Shown: positions 16,861 through 25,581 of the stretch, one piece after another
Layout: every line of letters begins with the position of its first letter
Numbering within the stretch: the first letter of the stretch is position 1
Source of the DNA: Phytohabitans aurantiacus
GTDB taxonomy: Bacteria; Actinomycetota; Actinomycetes; Mycobacteriales; Micromonosporaceae
NCBI RefSeq assembly: GCF_027923225.1
Contig: NZ_BSDI01000007.1
Location: forward strand, 310,001-374,000
Direction: 5' to 3'
DNA length: 64,000 nucleotides
Program-made: the position numbers and the translations under genes
Notes under the pieces: model-generated
Databases searched by the model: none
What the model was told of the DNA's origin: nothing
What the model saw: only the letters and a program-made list of their open reading frames with translations

Positions 16861-19500
16861 TCAGCGGCGCCGTAGGCGTATCCGCTCCAGCACGCCCGGC
16901 GCCAGCCTGGCCGTTCCCGGGCGGTCGAGGGGTTGGGTCATGGTGATGGGTGCCATGAACCAGGGCTGGCCGTCACCGAGAAGCGGCGAGTAGACCGGCG
17001 CGAACGCCTGGTCCAGCAGGTGGATCGCGAAGTCCGTCGAGACCTGCCCGCGCTGGTCGACCGCCGCCGTACCCTGCCACGGCGGCACCGCCGACCCGCC
17101 CAGGCCCGCGAACCCGCACCGCCCCGCTACGGGCGTGCTCAGGGTGAGCCGTACCCGCGGCCAGAACATCCGGTCGTACCCGAGATCGTGATCGGTGCGT
17201 ACGACGCTGACGTAGTGCAGCGCGGCGTCCCATGCGGCACGCAGGATCGCCCGCCGCGCCTCGACCACCTCGGGTGGCACCGGCCCGTCGAGGTGGTAGA
17301 CGTCGGCGTAAAGCGTGCTCGCCCAGTCGTGATTCGCGGTCCCGCCGGGCGGCACGGCCACCGAATGCACCAGCGAACGGAATATCTCCGCCACCGTGAC
17401 GCCGGATGGGCGCGGGCCGGCGGGGTCCAGGACCCGTGACCGGTTCAGCGCACCGATCGGGTCCCGGGTGACGTCCAGGTCCCGGTACGCCTCCGCGAGG
17501 GCGGACCGGTGCGCGGCCAGCAGGCCGCCGCGCGCCCGCACCGCGTCGAGACCGAGTTGCTCGGCGGCCGCCTCGTCGACATCCCGCAACTCCAGCACGC
17601 CGTCGGCGCCGGCGAGGCGCAGATAGTCGCGAAGGCGGTGCAGGTACGCCTCCGTGACCGTGTGCGGGCGGATCCGGAAGTGGTTGCCGTCGGTCAGCAG
17701 CGTGATGCGCAGCCCGGGCGGGTAGACGCCGGCGACCGCGGTGGCGAGTTCACGGAGCCGGACCAGCAGCGCGAGCTCGGCCAGATCCGGCAGGGTACCG
17801 AGCGCCTTGAGCCCGCTGTCCGCCTGCTTCACCGGAAACGCCGGCAACACCACGCGGATCGGCTCACCCCGCTCGACGTACGGGCCGATGTCGCGGGCCG
17901 CCGTGTCGAACGAGTAGGCCGTACGCGCGCCACGCCGGAACCGCTTGCGGGTCAGCACGTGGTACACCAGCGCCGTGGGCGTCGCGTCGCCCTGCCGCTT
18001 GGCGCGCGTCGCGGTCTCGTCGGCGGCCGCCAGCGCGCCACTGATCAGCCGCTCAACCACGCCGAGCGACTCGGACCGGGACAGGTGCACGCCGTGTCCG
18101 GCGAGCGGCGGACGCGTCGCGAGCTCGCCGACGTGCAGTTCACCCACCGAATGCGCGTGCGACAGCACGGGACCGTCGAGCGGGCGAGGCAGCCGCTCGA
18201 ACGTCGACACGGTCGCGGTGCCGGCGCTCGGCTCATCCCCGGGGACGAAACCGGGAAGGGTGACAGCCACCATCCGCGCGCCCGGCAGCGCTCGGGCCAA
18301 GGCTTCGCGGTTGTCGGCGAGGTCGTCGAAGACCGCGATGATGTCGAGATCCGCGACCTTCGCGGTATGAACGGCCTTCAGCTCGGCCACCGGCCGGATC
18401 CGGTCGTCCGGCATCATCAGCAGTCGCGGTCCCAGCAACCCGCCATTGGCCAGCGCCGCCTCGGTCGGTGTCCGGACGCGTTCGCGCCGGCCGGTGTTGA
18501 AAACCACCGTCCCGCCGCGATCCTCCACGTCACGGATGAACCGTACGACTCCTGCGGCCAGGTCATCGTGCGCGAGCCTGGCCCATGGCCGGTGAAAGGC
18601 TCGGCAGTAGTCGAGCCGCATCGCCTCGAAATCGACATCGGGATATGCCCGCGACAACCCGTTCGCCTTGATGAATTGCCGCCACGCCTGGGGCTGGTCG
18701 GTGGGCAGCAGATCCAACAGCTCCGGATACGCCAACTCGAGGATGCCGTCGGGCGCGCCGGGACGCGCCGCGCTGACCTGGCGCGCCGCGTGCAACGTCC
18801 GGTCACGCGGATCGAGAACGACGAAATCCAGATCCATCATCACCGCCGGCCGCGGCAGCGACAGGTCCGCCCGGCGCCGCCGGGTCCGCTCCTCCACCTC
18901 ATCGAGTACGCCACGCAGCGTGCGGTCCTGCGCCTCGGGTACACAGTGGACATGTGCGGCGAGCGGGTGATCCCCGCGCAGCATGTCAGCGGTCGCCGGT
19001 GCGAGAAAGCGCAGTTCCTTCGCGGCGACCCGCCATACTCGCGATCGCATGCTGTCCGCGGGCCGTCCACTGGGAGTGAGCGCCGCCGCGATCAGGTCGA
19101 GACAGCGCGCGAGGTCCCGAGCCGCCCGGTCGATCTCCGCCGGCGAGGATGGTGGGTTCAGCCCAGACAGCACCACGCGTCCGGTCACCCGGTGTGGCGG
19201 GACGACTTCGATCGCGACGCTTTCCGGAGCGGTGTCCGGGACGGCGCCAGTGTGCTCCAGCACGACGCGGAACACCGTCACCAGCGGGCGTACCACAAAC
19301 TCCGCCCAGCGGTCCTCCTGGTGAAGGTCGGACCGTAGCTTCCCATCCGCGAGCAGCGCGGCGAGCGGCGTCGCTACGGTGCCGCCTGGATACGCGGGAT
19401 GCGCCGGCCACGGACCTTCCGGATCCGCCACCGCGGCGTACAGGCGCAGCAGTGGGTGGCGGGCCACCGCGGTCGTTACGACGTTCTTGAGCCCCAGCAC
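16861..19500 (-). CDS. HAD-domain / isonitrile synthase (PvcA/Dit1 family) fusion protein
   Basis: 879 residues, far longer than PvcA (about 330). Residues 1-215 have no recognisable family. Residues 218-435 look like a complete HAD hydrolase: motif I MMDLDFVV (Asp223, Asp225), motif II VVFNTGRRE, acidic motif IV AVFDDLADN. Residues 505-860 match the L-tyrosine/tryptophan isonitrile synthase family: VVLPAFPVKQADSGLKALG, LPDLAELALL, YPPGLRITLLTDG, and the C-terminal RVRLTLSTP and PPWQGTAAVD blocks. Family members turn the amino group of an aromatic amino acid into an isonitrile using ribulose-5-phosphate. It is divergent from a FAAL/dehydrogenase/carrier operon. Start is a GTG at 19500. Substrate and the HAD role are inferred only. 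Confidence 0.85.
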   Translation of the reverse strand: MLGLKNVVTTAVARHPLLRLYAAVADPEGPWPAHPAYPGGTVATPLAALLADGKLRSDLHQEDRWAEFVVRPLVTVFRVVLEHTGAVPDTAPESVAIEVVPPHRVTGRVVLSGLNPPSSPAEIDRAARDLARCLDLIAAALTPSGRPADSMRSRVWRVAAKELRFLAPATADMLRGDHPLAAHVHCVPEAQDRTLRGVLDEVEERTRRRRADLSLPRPAVMMDLDFVVLDPRDRTLHAARQVSAARPGAPDGILELAYPELLDLLPTDQPQAWRQFIKANGLSRAYPDVDFEAMRLDYCRAFHRPWARLAHDDLAAGVVRFIRDVEDRGGTVVFNTGRRERVRTPTEAALANGGLLGPRLLMMPDDRIRPVAELKAVHTAKVADLDIIAVFDDLADNREALARALPGARMVAVTLPGFVPGDEPSAGTATVSTFERLPRPLDGPVLSHAHSVGELHVGELATRPPLAGHGVHLSRSESLGVVERLISGALAAADETATRAKRQGDATPTALVYHVLTRKRFRRGARTAYSFDTAARDIGPYVERGEPIRVVLPAFPVKQADSGLKALGTLPDLAELALLVRLRELATAVAGVYPPGLRITLLTDGNHFRIRPHTVTEAYLHRLRDYLRLAGADGVLELRDVDEAAAEQLGLDAVRARGGLLAAHRSALAEAYRDLDVTRDPIGALNRSRVLDPAGPRPSGVTVAEIFRSLVHSVAVPPGGTANHDWASTLYADVYHLDGPVPPEVVEARRAILRAAWDAALHYVSVVRTDHDLGYDRMFWPRVRLTLSTPVAGRCGFAGLGGSAVPPWQGTAAVDQRGQVSTDFAIHLLDQAFAPVYSPLLGDGQPWFMAPITMTQPLDRPGTARLAPGVLERIRLRRR

Positions 19501-19522
19501 AGGCCCAGTGAAACCGGTGTGC

Positions 19523-19581
19523 CTTTCATACTGCTTTCATCGTGCTTCGTCCGACATCGGCCGATGAAAGAGCCATGAAAG
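19523..19581. promoter_or_regulatory. two mirrored pairs of heptamer repeats at 11-bp spacing (SARP-like sites)
   Basis: CTTTCAT occurs at 19523-19529 and 19534-19540, and its complement ATGAAAG at 19564-19570 and 19575-19581. Each pair is spaced exactly 11 bp, and the two pairs mirror each other about 19552 between the divergent genes. Direct heptamers at 11-bp spacing upstream of a -10 box are the known binding pattern of SARP activators. A -10-like TAGCGT is at 19592-19597, 10 bp past the last heptamer and 6 bp before the GTG at 19604, suggesting a leaderless transcript. Confidence 0.65.
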
Positions 19582-19603
19582 GCCAGCTCGTTAGCGTGGC
19601 CGG

Positions 19604-20431
19604 GTGGGTAGTGGACGAGTCACCGCCGGCGGCGCGGAGTTGTATTACGAGACTCACGGCGCGGGCCCGGACATGCTGTTGATAGCGGGCGCGGGCGGCA
19701 CCGCGGCCAGCTTCACCGGCGTCGTGCCGTTCCTGGCCGAGCGGTTCCGTCTCATCACCTACGACCGGCGCGGACTCAACCGCAGCACCGGCCGCGACTC
19801 CCATTCCGGCACGATGCGGCAACAGGCCGCCGACGTACTGGCCGTCCTGGACGCCGCCGGCGCCGAGCGTCCGATCGTCTTCGGTACGTGCGGCGGAGCC
19901 TCCGTCGGGTTCGAGTTCTGTGCCCGGTACCCCGATCGCGTGCGGGGTCTCGTCGCGCACGAACCCATCACGGTGCGCGTGCTCGACGACGCGGCCGCGC
20001 AGCTGCGGTTCTTCCGGCAGATGTGCGAGGAGAACGTCCGCGAGGGCCCGATGCCGGCCATGATGCGGTGGATGACGTACATGGGCCGTGATTTCGAGTT
20101 GAAGATCCGGCCCGCGTTCCGGGAACGGACGCTGGCCGATGGTGACTTCGTCTTCCGTCACGACCTGATGCCCATGGTGGAGTATCTGCCCGACGCGTCC
20201 GTTCTGGCGGACCGGGTCCCGGTCACGCTCGCCGTCGGTGAGGGCAGCCGGAAGGGCGATTACAGCTACGCGCGAACGGTCCTTCCGCTCGCTCGGATGC
20301 TGGGTTGCGAGGTCGCGGAGATACCCGGACACCACACCTCGTACATCTACCGGCCGGAGGTCTTCGGGCCGGCCCTGGGAGAGCAGGCGCTTTCACTGAT
20401 CGGGCGGCTGGCGAAGGCGACGAACGAATGA
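19604..20431 (+). CDS. alpha/beta hydrolase with cysteine nucleophile
   Basis: 275 residues, cytoplasmic. The fold signatures are present: oxyanion LLIAGAGGTAASF, ITYDRRGLNRS, a nucleophile elbow FGTCGGASVGF, and a C-terminal IPGHHTSY with the probable catalytic His244. The elbow carries Cys96 where most members have Ser, as in some thioesterases and dienelactone hydrolases. The acid may be Glu213 in VGEGS. It is the first gene of the operon; its stop overlaps the FAAL start (ATGA at 20428). Likely role: releasing or proofreading acyl-carrier thioesters. The start GTG lacks a ribosome site, consistent with leaderless translation. Confidence 0.82.
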   Translation: MGSGRVTAGGAELYYETHGAGPDMLLIAGAGGTAASFTGVVPFLAERFRLITYDRRGLNRSTGRDSHSGTMRQQAADVLAVLDAAGAERPIVFGTCGGASVGFEFCARYPDRVRGLVAHEPITVRVLDDAAAQLRFFRQMCEENVREGPMPAMMRWMTYMGRDFELKIRPAFRERTLADGDFVFRHDLMPMVEYLPDASVLADRVPVTLAVGEGSRKGDYSYARTVLPLARMLGCEVAEIPGHHTSYIYRPEVFGPALGEQALSLIGRLAKATNE

Positions 20432-22128
20432 CGCGGGCGCCCAACTTCGTGGCGGCGATCCGGAGTACGGTCCAGCGGCACGGCGACGACCGCTGGTACG
20501 CCTTCGTTCGCGCGGGCCGAGGCGAGCTGGTCGAGGACCGGTACACCTTCGCCGAGCTCGACGCCCGGGCGCGCTCGGTCGCCGCGTGGCTCATCGAAGC
20601 CGGCTGGCAGGACCGTACGGCGCTGTTGCTCTATCCGGCCGGCCTGGACTTCCTCGTCGCCTTCCTCGGCTGCCTTTACGCCCGCGTCATCGCGGCGCCG
20701 TCGCCGCTGCCCTCGGAGGACCCGCGCGGTCTGCAACGGCTGGTGGGTATCGCTCGCGACGCCGACGTGCGGCTGGTGCTCACGGACGAGGCGTCCCGCG
20801 ACGGGCTCGCCGCATCGCTGGTCGAGCACGGCCTGGGACACATCGCGTGTGTGGCCACCGACTCCCTGGCGTTGCCGGATGCATCGGCGTGGAGTGCGCC
20901 GCCGATGGGGCCTGACACGGTCGCCTTCCTCCAGTACACATCCGGTTCGACCAGCGAACCCAAGGGCGTCGTGCTGTCGCACGCCAACCTGCTGCACAAC
21001 GAACACGCCATCTGGACGAAGCTCGGCGGCCCCTCCGGCGGGACCCTCGTGGGCTGGCTCCCGCACTACCACGACATGGGGCTCATCGGCCTGCTGATCC
21101 AGCCTCTGTACGCCGCGCTGAACCTGGCCATCACCTCCCCCGCGACCTTCGTCAGGCGTCCCGCGACCTGGCTGGAGCTCATCACCCGGTACCGCGCCGA
21201 CATCACCGTCGCACCGAACTTCGGCTACGACTGGCTCCTACGAAGACTCACCGACGCGCAACTCGCCGGTACGGACCTTTCGTCGCTGCGGATCGCGATG
21301 AACGGCGCCGAGCCGATCCAGCCCCGCACCCTCCGCGCGGTGTGTGAACGGCTGGGGCCGTCGGGCTTCCGTCCGGATGCCTGGATGCCGGTCTACGGCA
21401 TGGCCGAGGCGACGCTCATCATCGCCGGCGCCGGCCGGAGCCAGGGCGCGACGATCCGCACCTTCCGGGCCGACGAGCTGGAAAGGCACCGGGCTTTACC
21501 GTCCGAAAGCGGCATCGATCTGGTCTCGTGTGGCAAGCCTCTCGACTTCGACGTCCGCATCGTCGACCCGGACACGCTGGCCGAACTGCCCGATTCCGAG
21601 GTGGGCGAGATCTGGCTGAGCGGCGGAAGCGTCGCCAGCGGCTACTGGCGGCAGGAAGCGGTATCGGCCGAGACGTTCCAGGCCCGTACAAAGGCGGGTA
21701 TCGGTCCTTTCATGCGCACCGGCGACCTCGGATTCCGCCATGACGGCGAGCTTTACATCACCGGGCGCCTCAAGGACCTCATCATCGTCAACGGGCGGAA
21801 CCTGTACCCGCAGGATCTGGAAGAAGCCGCGCTGATCCACCCCGCGGTAGGTGTCGCGGCCGCCTTCACACCCGGCAGCGATCTGGACCGGGTGGTGCTC
21901 ATTCAGGAGCTGGGGATGTCGGGTCTCGCGGTGGAGCAGGTGCCCAACCTGGCCGAACGGGTCCAGGCCACGCTGGCCCACATGTTCACCATCCCCGCGC
22001 CCACGGTGCTTTTCGTGCGTCGCGGCGCCGTCGCCAAGACCACGAGCGGAAAGGTACGGCGCGGGCACATGCGCGCCCAGTTCCTCGGCGGCACCCTCGT
22101 GCCCGTCCACACGCGGGCGGGCGCCTGA
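20428..22128 (+). CDS. fatty acyl-AMP ligase (FAAL)
   Basis: 566 residues of the adenylate-forming superfamily. Seen are the P-loop LQYTSGSTSEPKGVVLSH (169-186), WLPHYHDMGLIG, MNGAEPI (291-297), YGMAEATL (323-330), RTGDLGF (430-436), GRLKDLIIVNGRNLYPQD (446-463) and catalytic lysine region GKVRR (Lys542). LQYTSGST, the MNGAEP block and RNLYPQD are typical of FAALs rather than CoA ligases. It should activate a fatty or aryl acid as the adenylate and pass it to a carrier protein, most simply the ACP at 25582. Overlaps both neighbours (ATGA and TGATG), so translation is coupled. Confidence 0.92.
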   Translation: MTRAPNFVAAIRSTVQRHGDDRWYAFVRAGRGELVEDRYTFAELDARARSVAAWLIEAGWQDRTALLLYPAGLDFLVAFLGCLYARVIAAPSPLPSEDPRGLQRLVGIARDADVRLVLTDEASRDGLAASLVEHGLGHIACVATDSLALPDASAWSAPPMGPDTVAFLQYTSGSTSEPKGVVLSHANLLHNEHAIWTKLGGPSGGTLVGWLPHYHDMGLIGLLIQPLYAALNLAITSPATFVRRPATWLELITRYRADITVAPNFGYDWLLRRLTDAQLAGTDLSSLRIAMNGAEPIQPRTLRAVCERLGPSGFRPDAWMPVYGMAEATLIIAGAGRSQGATIRTFRADELERHRALPSESGIDLVSCGKPLDFDVRIVDPDTLAELPDSEVGEIWLSGGSVASGYWRQEAVSAETFQARTKAGIGPFMRTGDLGFRHDGELYITGRLKDLIIVNGRNLYPQDLEEAALIHPAVGVAAAFTPGSDLDRVVLIQELGMSGLAVEQVPNLAERVQATLAHMFTIPAPTVLFVRRGAVAKTTSGKVRRGHMRAQFLGGTLVPVHTRAGA

Positions 22129-23873
22129 TGGAGGGCGGCCCGGCCTACGACCCGCTTGGCCCCGCACGCGACCTGGAACGGCGGCTGGGCGACCCGACCG
22201 ACCCTACCGTCGCCTTCTCGTTCGCGCGGATACGCCATCTCGACGAACGGGAGGAGTTTCCCGAGGCCATCTGCGACGGCTTGACCTCCTGGGGTTTGCA
22301 CGAATACTTCGTACCGGCGCAGTACGGCGGGCGGCTCCACTCCTACGAGCAGCTCCTGCACCTCGTCCGGCTTGTCGCGCGGCGCGACCTCACCGCGGCC
22401 ATCGGATACGGAAAGACGTTCCTCGGCGCGGTGTCCGCCTGGATCGCGGCCACTCCCGAGCAGTGCGCGGGACTGGCGGCGAAGATCCTCGCCGGCGCGC
22501 CCGTGTCGTGGGCCCTGACCGAGCGAGACCACGGCAGCGACCTGCTCGCCAGCGAGGTGACGGCGACGCGGCTGGACCAGTCCTACCGGCTCACCGGTGA
22601 GAAGTGGCTCATCAACAACGCCACTCGCGGCAGGCTCCTGTCGGTGCTGGCGCGCACCGACGCCGCGGGCGGTGCCCGCGGGTTCGGCGTGCTGCTCGTC
22701 GACAAGAACGATCTGCCACCGGGTACGCTGACCTGCCTGCCCAAGGTACAGACGTTGGGCATCCGGGGCGCGGACATCAGCGGCATCGCGTTCACCGACG
22801 CGGTGGTTCCTGACGCGGCACACCTGGGACCACCGGGGTCCGGCATCGAAATTGTCCTCAAAGGACTGCAGCTGACCCGGACGATGTGCGCCTCTCTCGC
22901 CCTTGGCGCCAGCGAACACGCGCTGCGCATCGCCATGGACTGGGCCGCCGCGCGCCAGCTGTACGGGCGTACCTTGGCGGACCTGCCCATGGCGTGGCGG
23001 TTACTGCTCGACGCGTACACCGATCAGCTGACCGCGGAGGCGGCGGCGATCGTCGGCAGCCGGCTGATCCATTGGAACCCGGAGGAGCTGAGCGTCGCCA
23101 GCGCCGCCGTCAAGTACGCGCTACCGGTGCGGTCCGAAAACACCATCGCGGCCCTCGGCAGGCTGCTGGGCGCGCGGTCGATCCTCTCCGGTGGTGACTT
23201 CCAGAAGGTCGCCAGGGACGCGCGGATCGTTTCCCTGTTTGACGGAAACACCCTGGTCAATCTGCACGCGATCGTCGCACAGTTTCCCAACCTCGTGCGC
23301 GGCTACCGGCGCGGGCGCGCGTACACCGACGTGACACCGGCGGCCGACGTGAGCCGCGCCGTGCCGCCGTTCGAGCGTGACCGGCTCAAGCTGTTCTCCC
23401 GGTACGGGCTCGGCGTGGTGGCAGCGCTGCCCGATACCGCCGCGGTACTTGCCGGCCTGGCGGAGACGGCACCCGTCCTGAAGCGCGCCGCGGAGCTGGC
23501 CCACACACTCGCGGCACGCACCGAGCAGCTTCACGCGTCGATCGCCGCCCTGCCGCCCGCCAGAGGCGGCGCCCCGGTCGTGCACCTGCAGCGAGCGAAA
23601 GAGTTCACCGAGTGCTACCTCGGTGCCGCGGCGATCGCGCTGTGGCTCGCCAACCATGCCCGCGCCACCACCATGGACACGGGTCCGCTCTGGGAAGGTG
23701 GGCACTGGTTGACGGCCGTCCTTCGCCGCGTGCTGACCGCCCTCGGCGAACCGGCCCCGGCCGAGCCGGATACCGACGAGATCCTGTGGACGCACCTGGC
23801 GGCGCAGGCGTCGTCGGGACGGATGTTCTCGCTCTTCGACTGCCAGCTGGCCGAAGGAGTGCGCGGTGCCTAG
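22128..23873 (+). CDS. long acyl-CoA dehydrogenase-like flavoprotein 1
   Basis: 581 residues, about 200 longer than ordinary acyl-CoA dehydrogenases. The ACAD core is present: WALTERDHGSDLLASEVTAT (FAD-binding strand), LTGEKWLINNA, RGFGVLLVD, AARQLYGRTLADLP, and SLFDGNTLVNLHAI, where Asp372 stands at the position of the usual catalytic Glu of the EGT motif. The extra C-terminal 180 residues are helical. In a FAAL/ACP operon the substrate is more likely acyl-ACP than acyl-CoA. It overlaps the next dehydrogenase by 8 bp, suggesting a heteromeric enzyme. Confidence 0.85.
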   Translation: MEGGPAYDPLGPARDLERRLGDPTDPTVAFSFARIRHLDEREEFPEAICDGLTSWGLHEYFVPAQYGGRLHSYEQLLHLVRLVARRDLTAAIGYGKTFLGAVSAWIAATPEQCAGLAAKILAGAPVSWALTERDHGSDLLASEVTATRLDQSYRLTGEKWLINNATRGRLLSVLARTDAAGGARGFGVLLVDKNDLPPGTLTCLPKVQTLGIRGADISGIAFTDAVVPDAAHLGPPGSGIEIVLKGLQLTRTMCASLALGASEHALRIAMDWAAARQLYGRTLADLPMAWRLLLDAYTDQLTAEAAAIVGSRLIHWNPEELSVASAAVKYALPVRSENTIAALGRLLGARSILSGGDFQKVARDARIVSLFDGNTLVNLHAIVAQFPNLVRGYRRGRAYTDVTPAADVSRAVPPFERDRLKLFSRYGLGVVAALPDTAAVLAGLAETAPVLKRAAELAHTLAARTEQLHASIAALPPARGGAPVVHLQRAKEFTECYLGAAAIALWLANHARATTMDTGPLWEGGHWLTAVLRRVLTALGEPAPAEPDTDEILWTHLAAQASSGRMFSLFDCQLAEGVRGA

Positions 23874-25554
23874 CGGACTCAGCGGACTCGAATCGCTGCT
23901 GGGGGATCCGCGCGACGGCGACAACCCGGTCAGCTACGCGGAGATCGTGCGCGCCGACGAGCGCGGCGAGCTGCTCGCGGCCGGGGAAGACGCGTTGACG
24001 TCCTGGGCGTTCAACGCCGAGTTCGTCCCGCCGCACCTCGGCGGCCGGCTACGCGCCGCCGACGAGTTGGTCCGCCGGATCCGCCCGGTCTTCCGCCGCG
24101 ACATCGGCCTTGGGCTCGGCTACGGGGTCACCTCGTTGATGGCCGCGGTCAACGTGTGGTCGGCGGGAACGGGACAGCAGCAGCGCCGGGCGGCCGAGTT
24201 GTTGTTGCGCGGCGACCGACTGGCCGTGGCCTACCACGAGCTGGCGCACGGCAACGACTTCAGCCGCAACGAGTTCGAGGCCCGCTGGGAAGGCGAGCGG
24301 GTGCGGCTGTCCGGTACCAAAGAGCTGATAAACAACATCGCCCGCGCGGCCGCTTTCGTGCTGTTCGCGCGCACCGAGCACGGCGGCGGCCCGCGTGGAC
24401 ACTCGCTGTTCCTGGTCGAAAACGACACCGCCGGCCTGGCGCACCTCCCCCGGACACGGACCGTCGGGGTGCGCGGGGTCCAGCTCGGCGGCCTGCTGGC
24501 CCGCGATTGCGCGGTGCCCGCCGGTGCGCTGCTCGGCGATCGGGGCCAGGGCGTGGAGACCGCGCTGCGCTCATTCCAGGTCACCCGGGCCGTCCTGCCG
24601 GGCCTGGCCGTCGGCGCGGTGGACACCGCGCTGCGCACCGTCGTGCGCTTCGCCACGTCCCGCCGGCTGTACGGCGCTACGGTGCTGGACCTGCCACACT
24701 CCCAGGAGGCGCTCGCCGGCGCCTTCGTGGACCTGCTCGTCGCCGACGCGTTGGCGACGGTCGCGTGTCGCGGGCTCCACCTCCTGCCGGCCCAGGCATC
24801 GCTGCACGCCGCCGCCACGAAGTATCTCGTCGCCCGGCTGCTCACCGACGCCACGGAGGATCTGGCGGTCATTCTCGGCGCCCGCTATTACCTGCGGGAG
24901 GGTCCAGGCGCCATCTTCGGAAAGCACCTGCGCGACCTGCCGGTGATCAGCCTCGGACACGCGGGTGAGACGGCGTGCCTGCTGGCGATAATCGCGCAAC
25001 TGCCGGCGCTCTCGCGGCGCGCCTGGCGGGAGCCGGCGACACCGCCACCGGCGCTGTTCGACCCCGCCGCGGCACTGCCGGAGCTGGCCTTCACCCGCCT
25101 GGCGCTTTCCAGCTCCGGCCGCGACGACATCACCGGCCTGCTGCTCAGCGCCGCGGCACACGGCCCGGAAGCCGGCATCGGCCCGGACGCGGGTGCGCTC
25201 GTGGCCAGCCTGAGCGACCAGCTGCGCACCCTCGCCGAGCGCGCGTCCGCCATCCCCCCGCTTCGCCGGGGACCACTCGCCGACGCGGAAACCTTCGCCC
25301 TGGCCGAAAACTACGCCATGCTGCTGGGCGCCGCGGCGGCTGTGGGCGTGTGGCGCGCCGGCCACGCGCGTGGCGACGCGTTCCTCGGCGCCCCGCGCTG
25401 GCTGACCGCGGCACTGGCTCGGCTGCACGCGCGCTTGACCCGGACGGCGGCACCCCTACCCGATGGGACCGTCGAATGGCTACTCGGCGAGCTCGTATGC
25501 CGCGAACGTGATGGCCTCTCCCTCGATCTGAGCCGGACGCCGGTTCTGACCTGA
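23866..25554 (+). CDS. long acyl-CoA dehydrogenase-like protein 2 (atypical active site)
   Basis: 562 residues, clearly paralogous to the preceding gene (YHELAHGNDFSRNEF against LTERDHGSDLLASEV; RLYGATVLDLP against QLYGRTLADLP; VISLGHAGETACLLAIIAQL against IVSLFDGNTLVNLHAIVAQF). In this alignment the position of the catalytic acid is not acidic, so it may be catalytically silent or use another base. Paired ACADs that form mixed tetramers with one active partner are known in actinobacterial sterol degradation. Start GTG within the end of the previous gene. Confidence 0.82.
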   Translation: MPSGLSGLESLLGDPRDGDNPVSYAEIVRADERGELLAAGEDALTSWAFNAEFVPPHLGGRLRAADELVRRIRPVFRRDIGLGLGYGVTSLMAAVNVWSAGTGQQQRRAAELLLRGDRLAVAYHELAHGNDFSRNEFEARWEGERVRLSGTKELINNIARAAAFVLFARTEHGGGPRGHSLFLVENDTAGLAHLPRTRTVGVRGVQLGGLLARDCAVPAGALLGDRGQGVETALRSFQVTRAVLPGLAVGAVDTALRTVVRFATSRRLYGATVLDLPHSQEALAGAFVDLLVADALATVACRGLHLLPAQASLHAAATKYLVARLLTDATEDLAVILGARYYLREGPGAIFGKHLRDLPVISLGHAGETACLLAIIAQLPALSRRAWREPATPPPALFDPAAALPELAFTRLALSSSGRDDITGLLLSAAAHGPEAGIGPDAGALVASLSDQLRTLAERASAIPPLRRGPLADAETFALAENYAMLLGAAAAVGVWRAGHARGDAFLGAPRWLTAALARLHARLTRTAAPLPDGTVEWLLGELVCRERDGLSLDLSRTPVLT

Positions 25555-25581
25555 TGTGATCGGCGAAAGGAAGGAAGTGCG

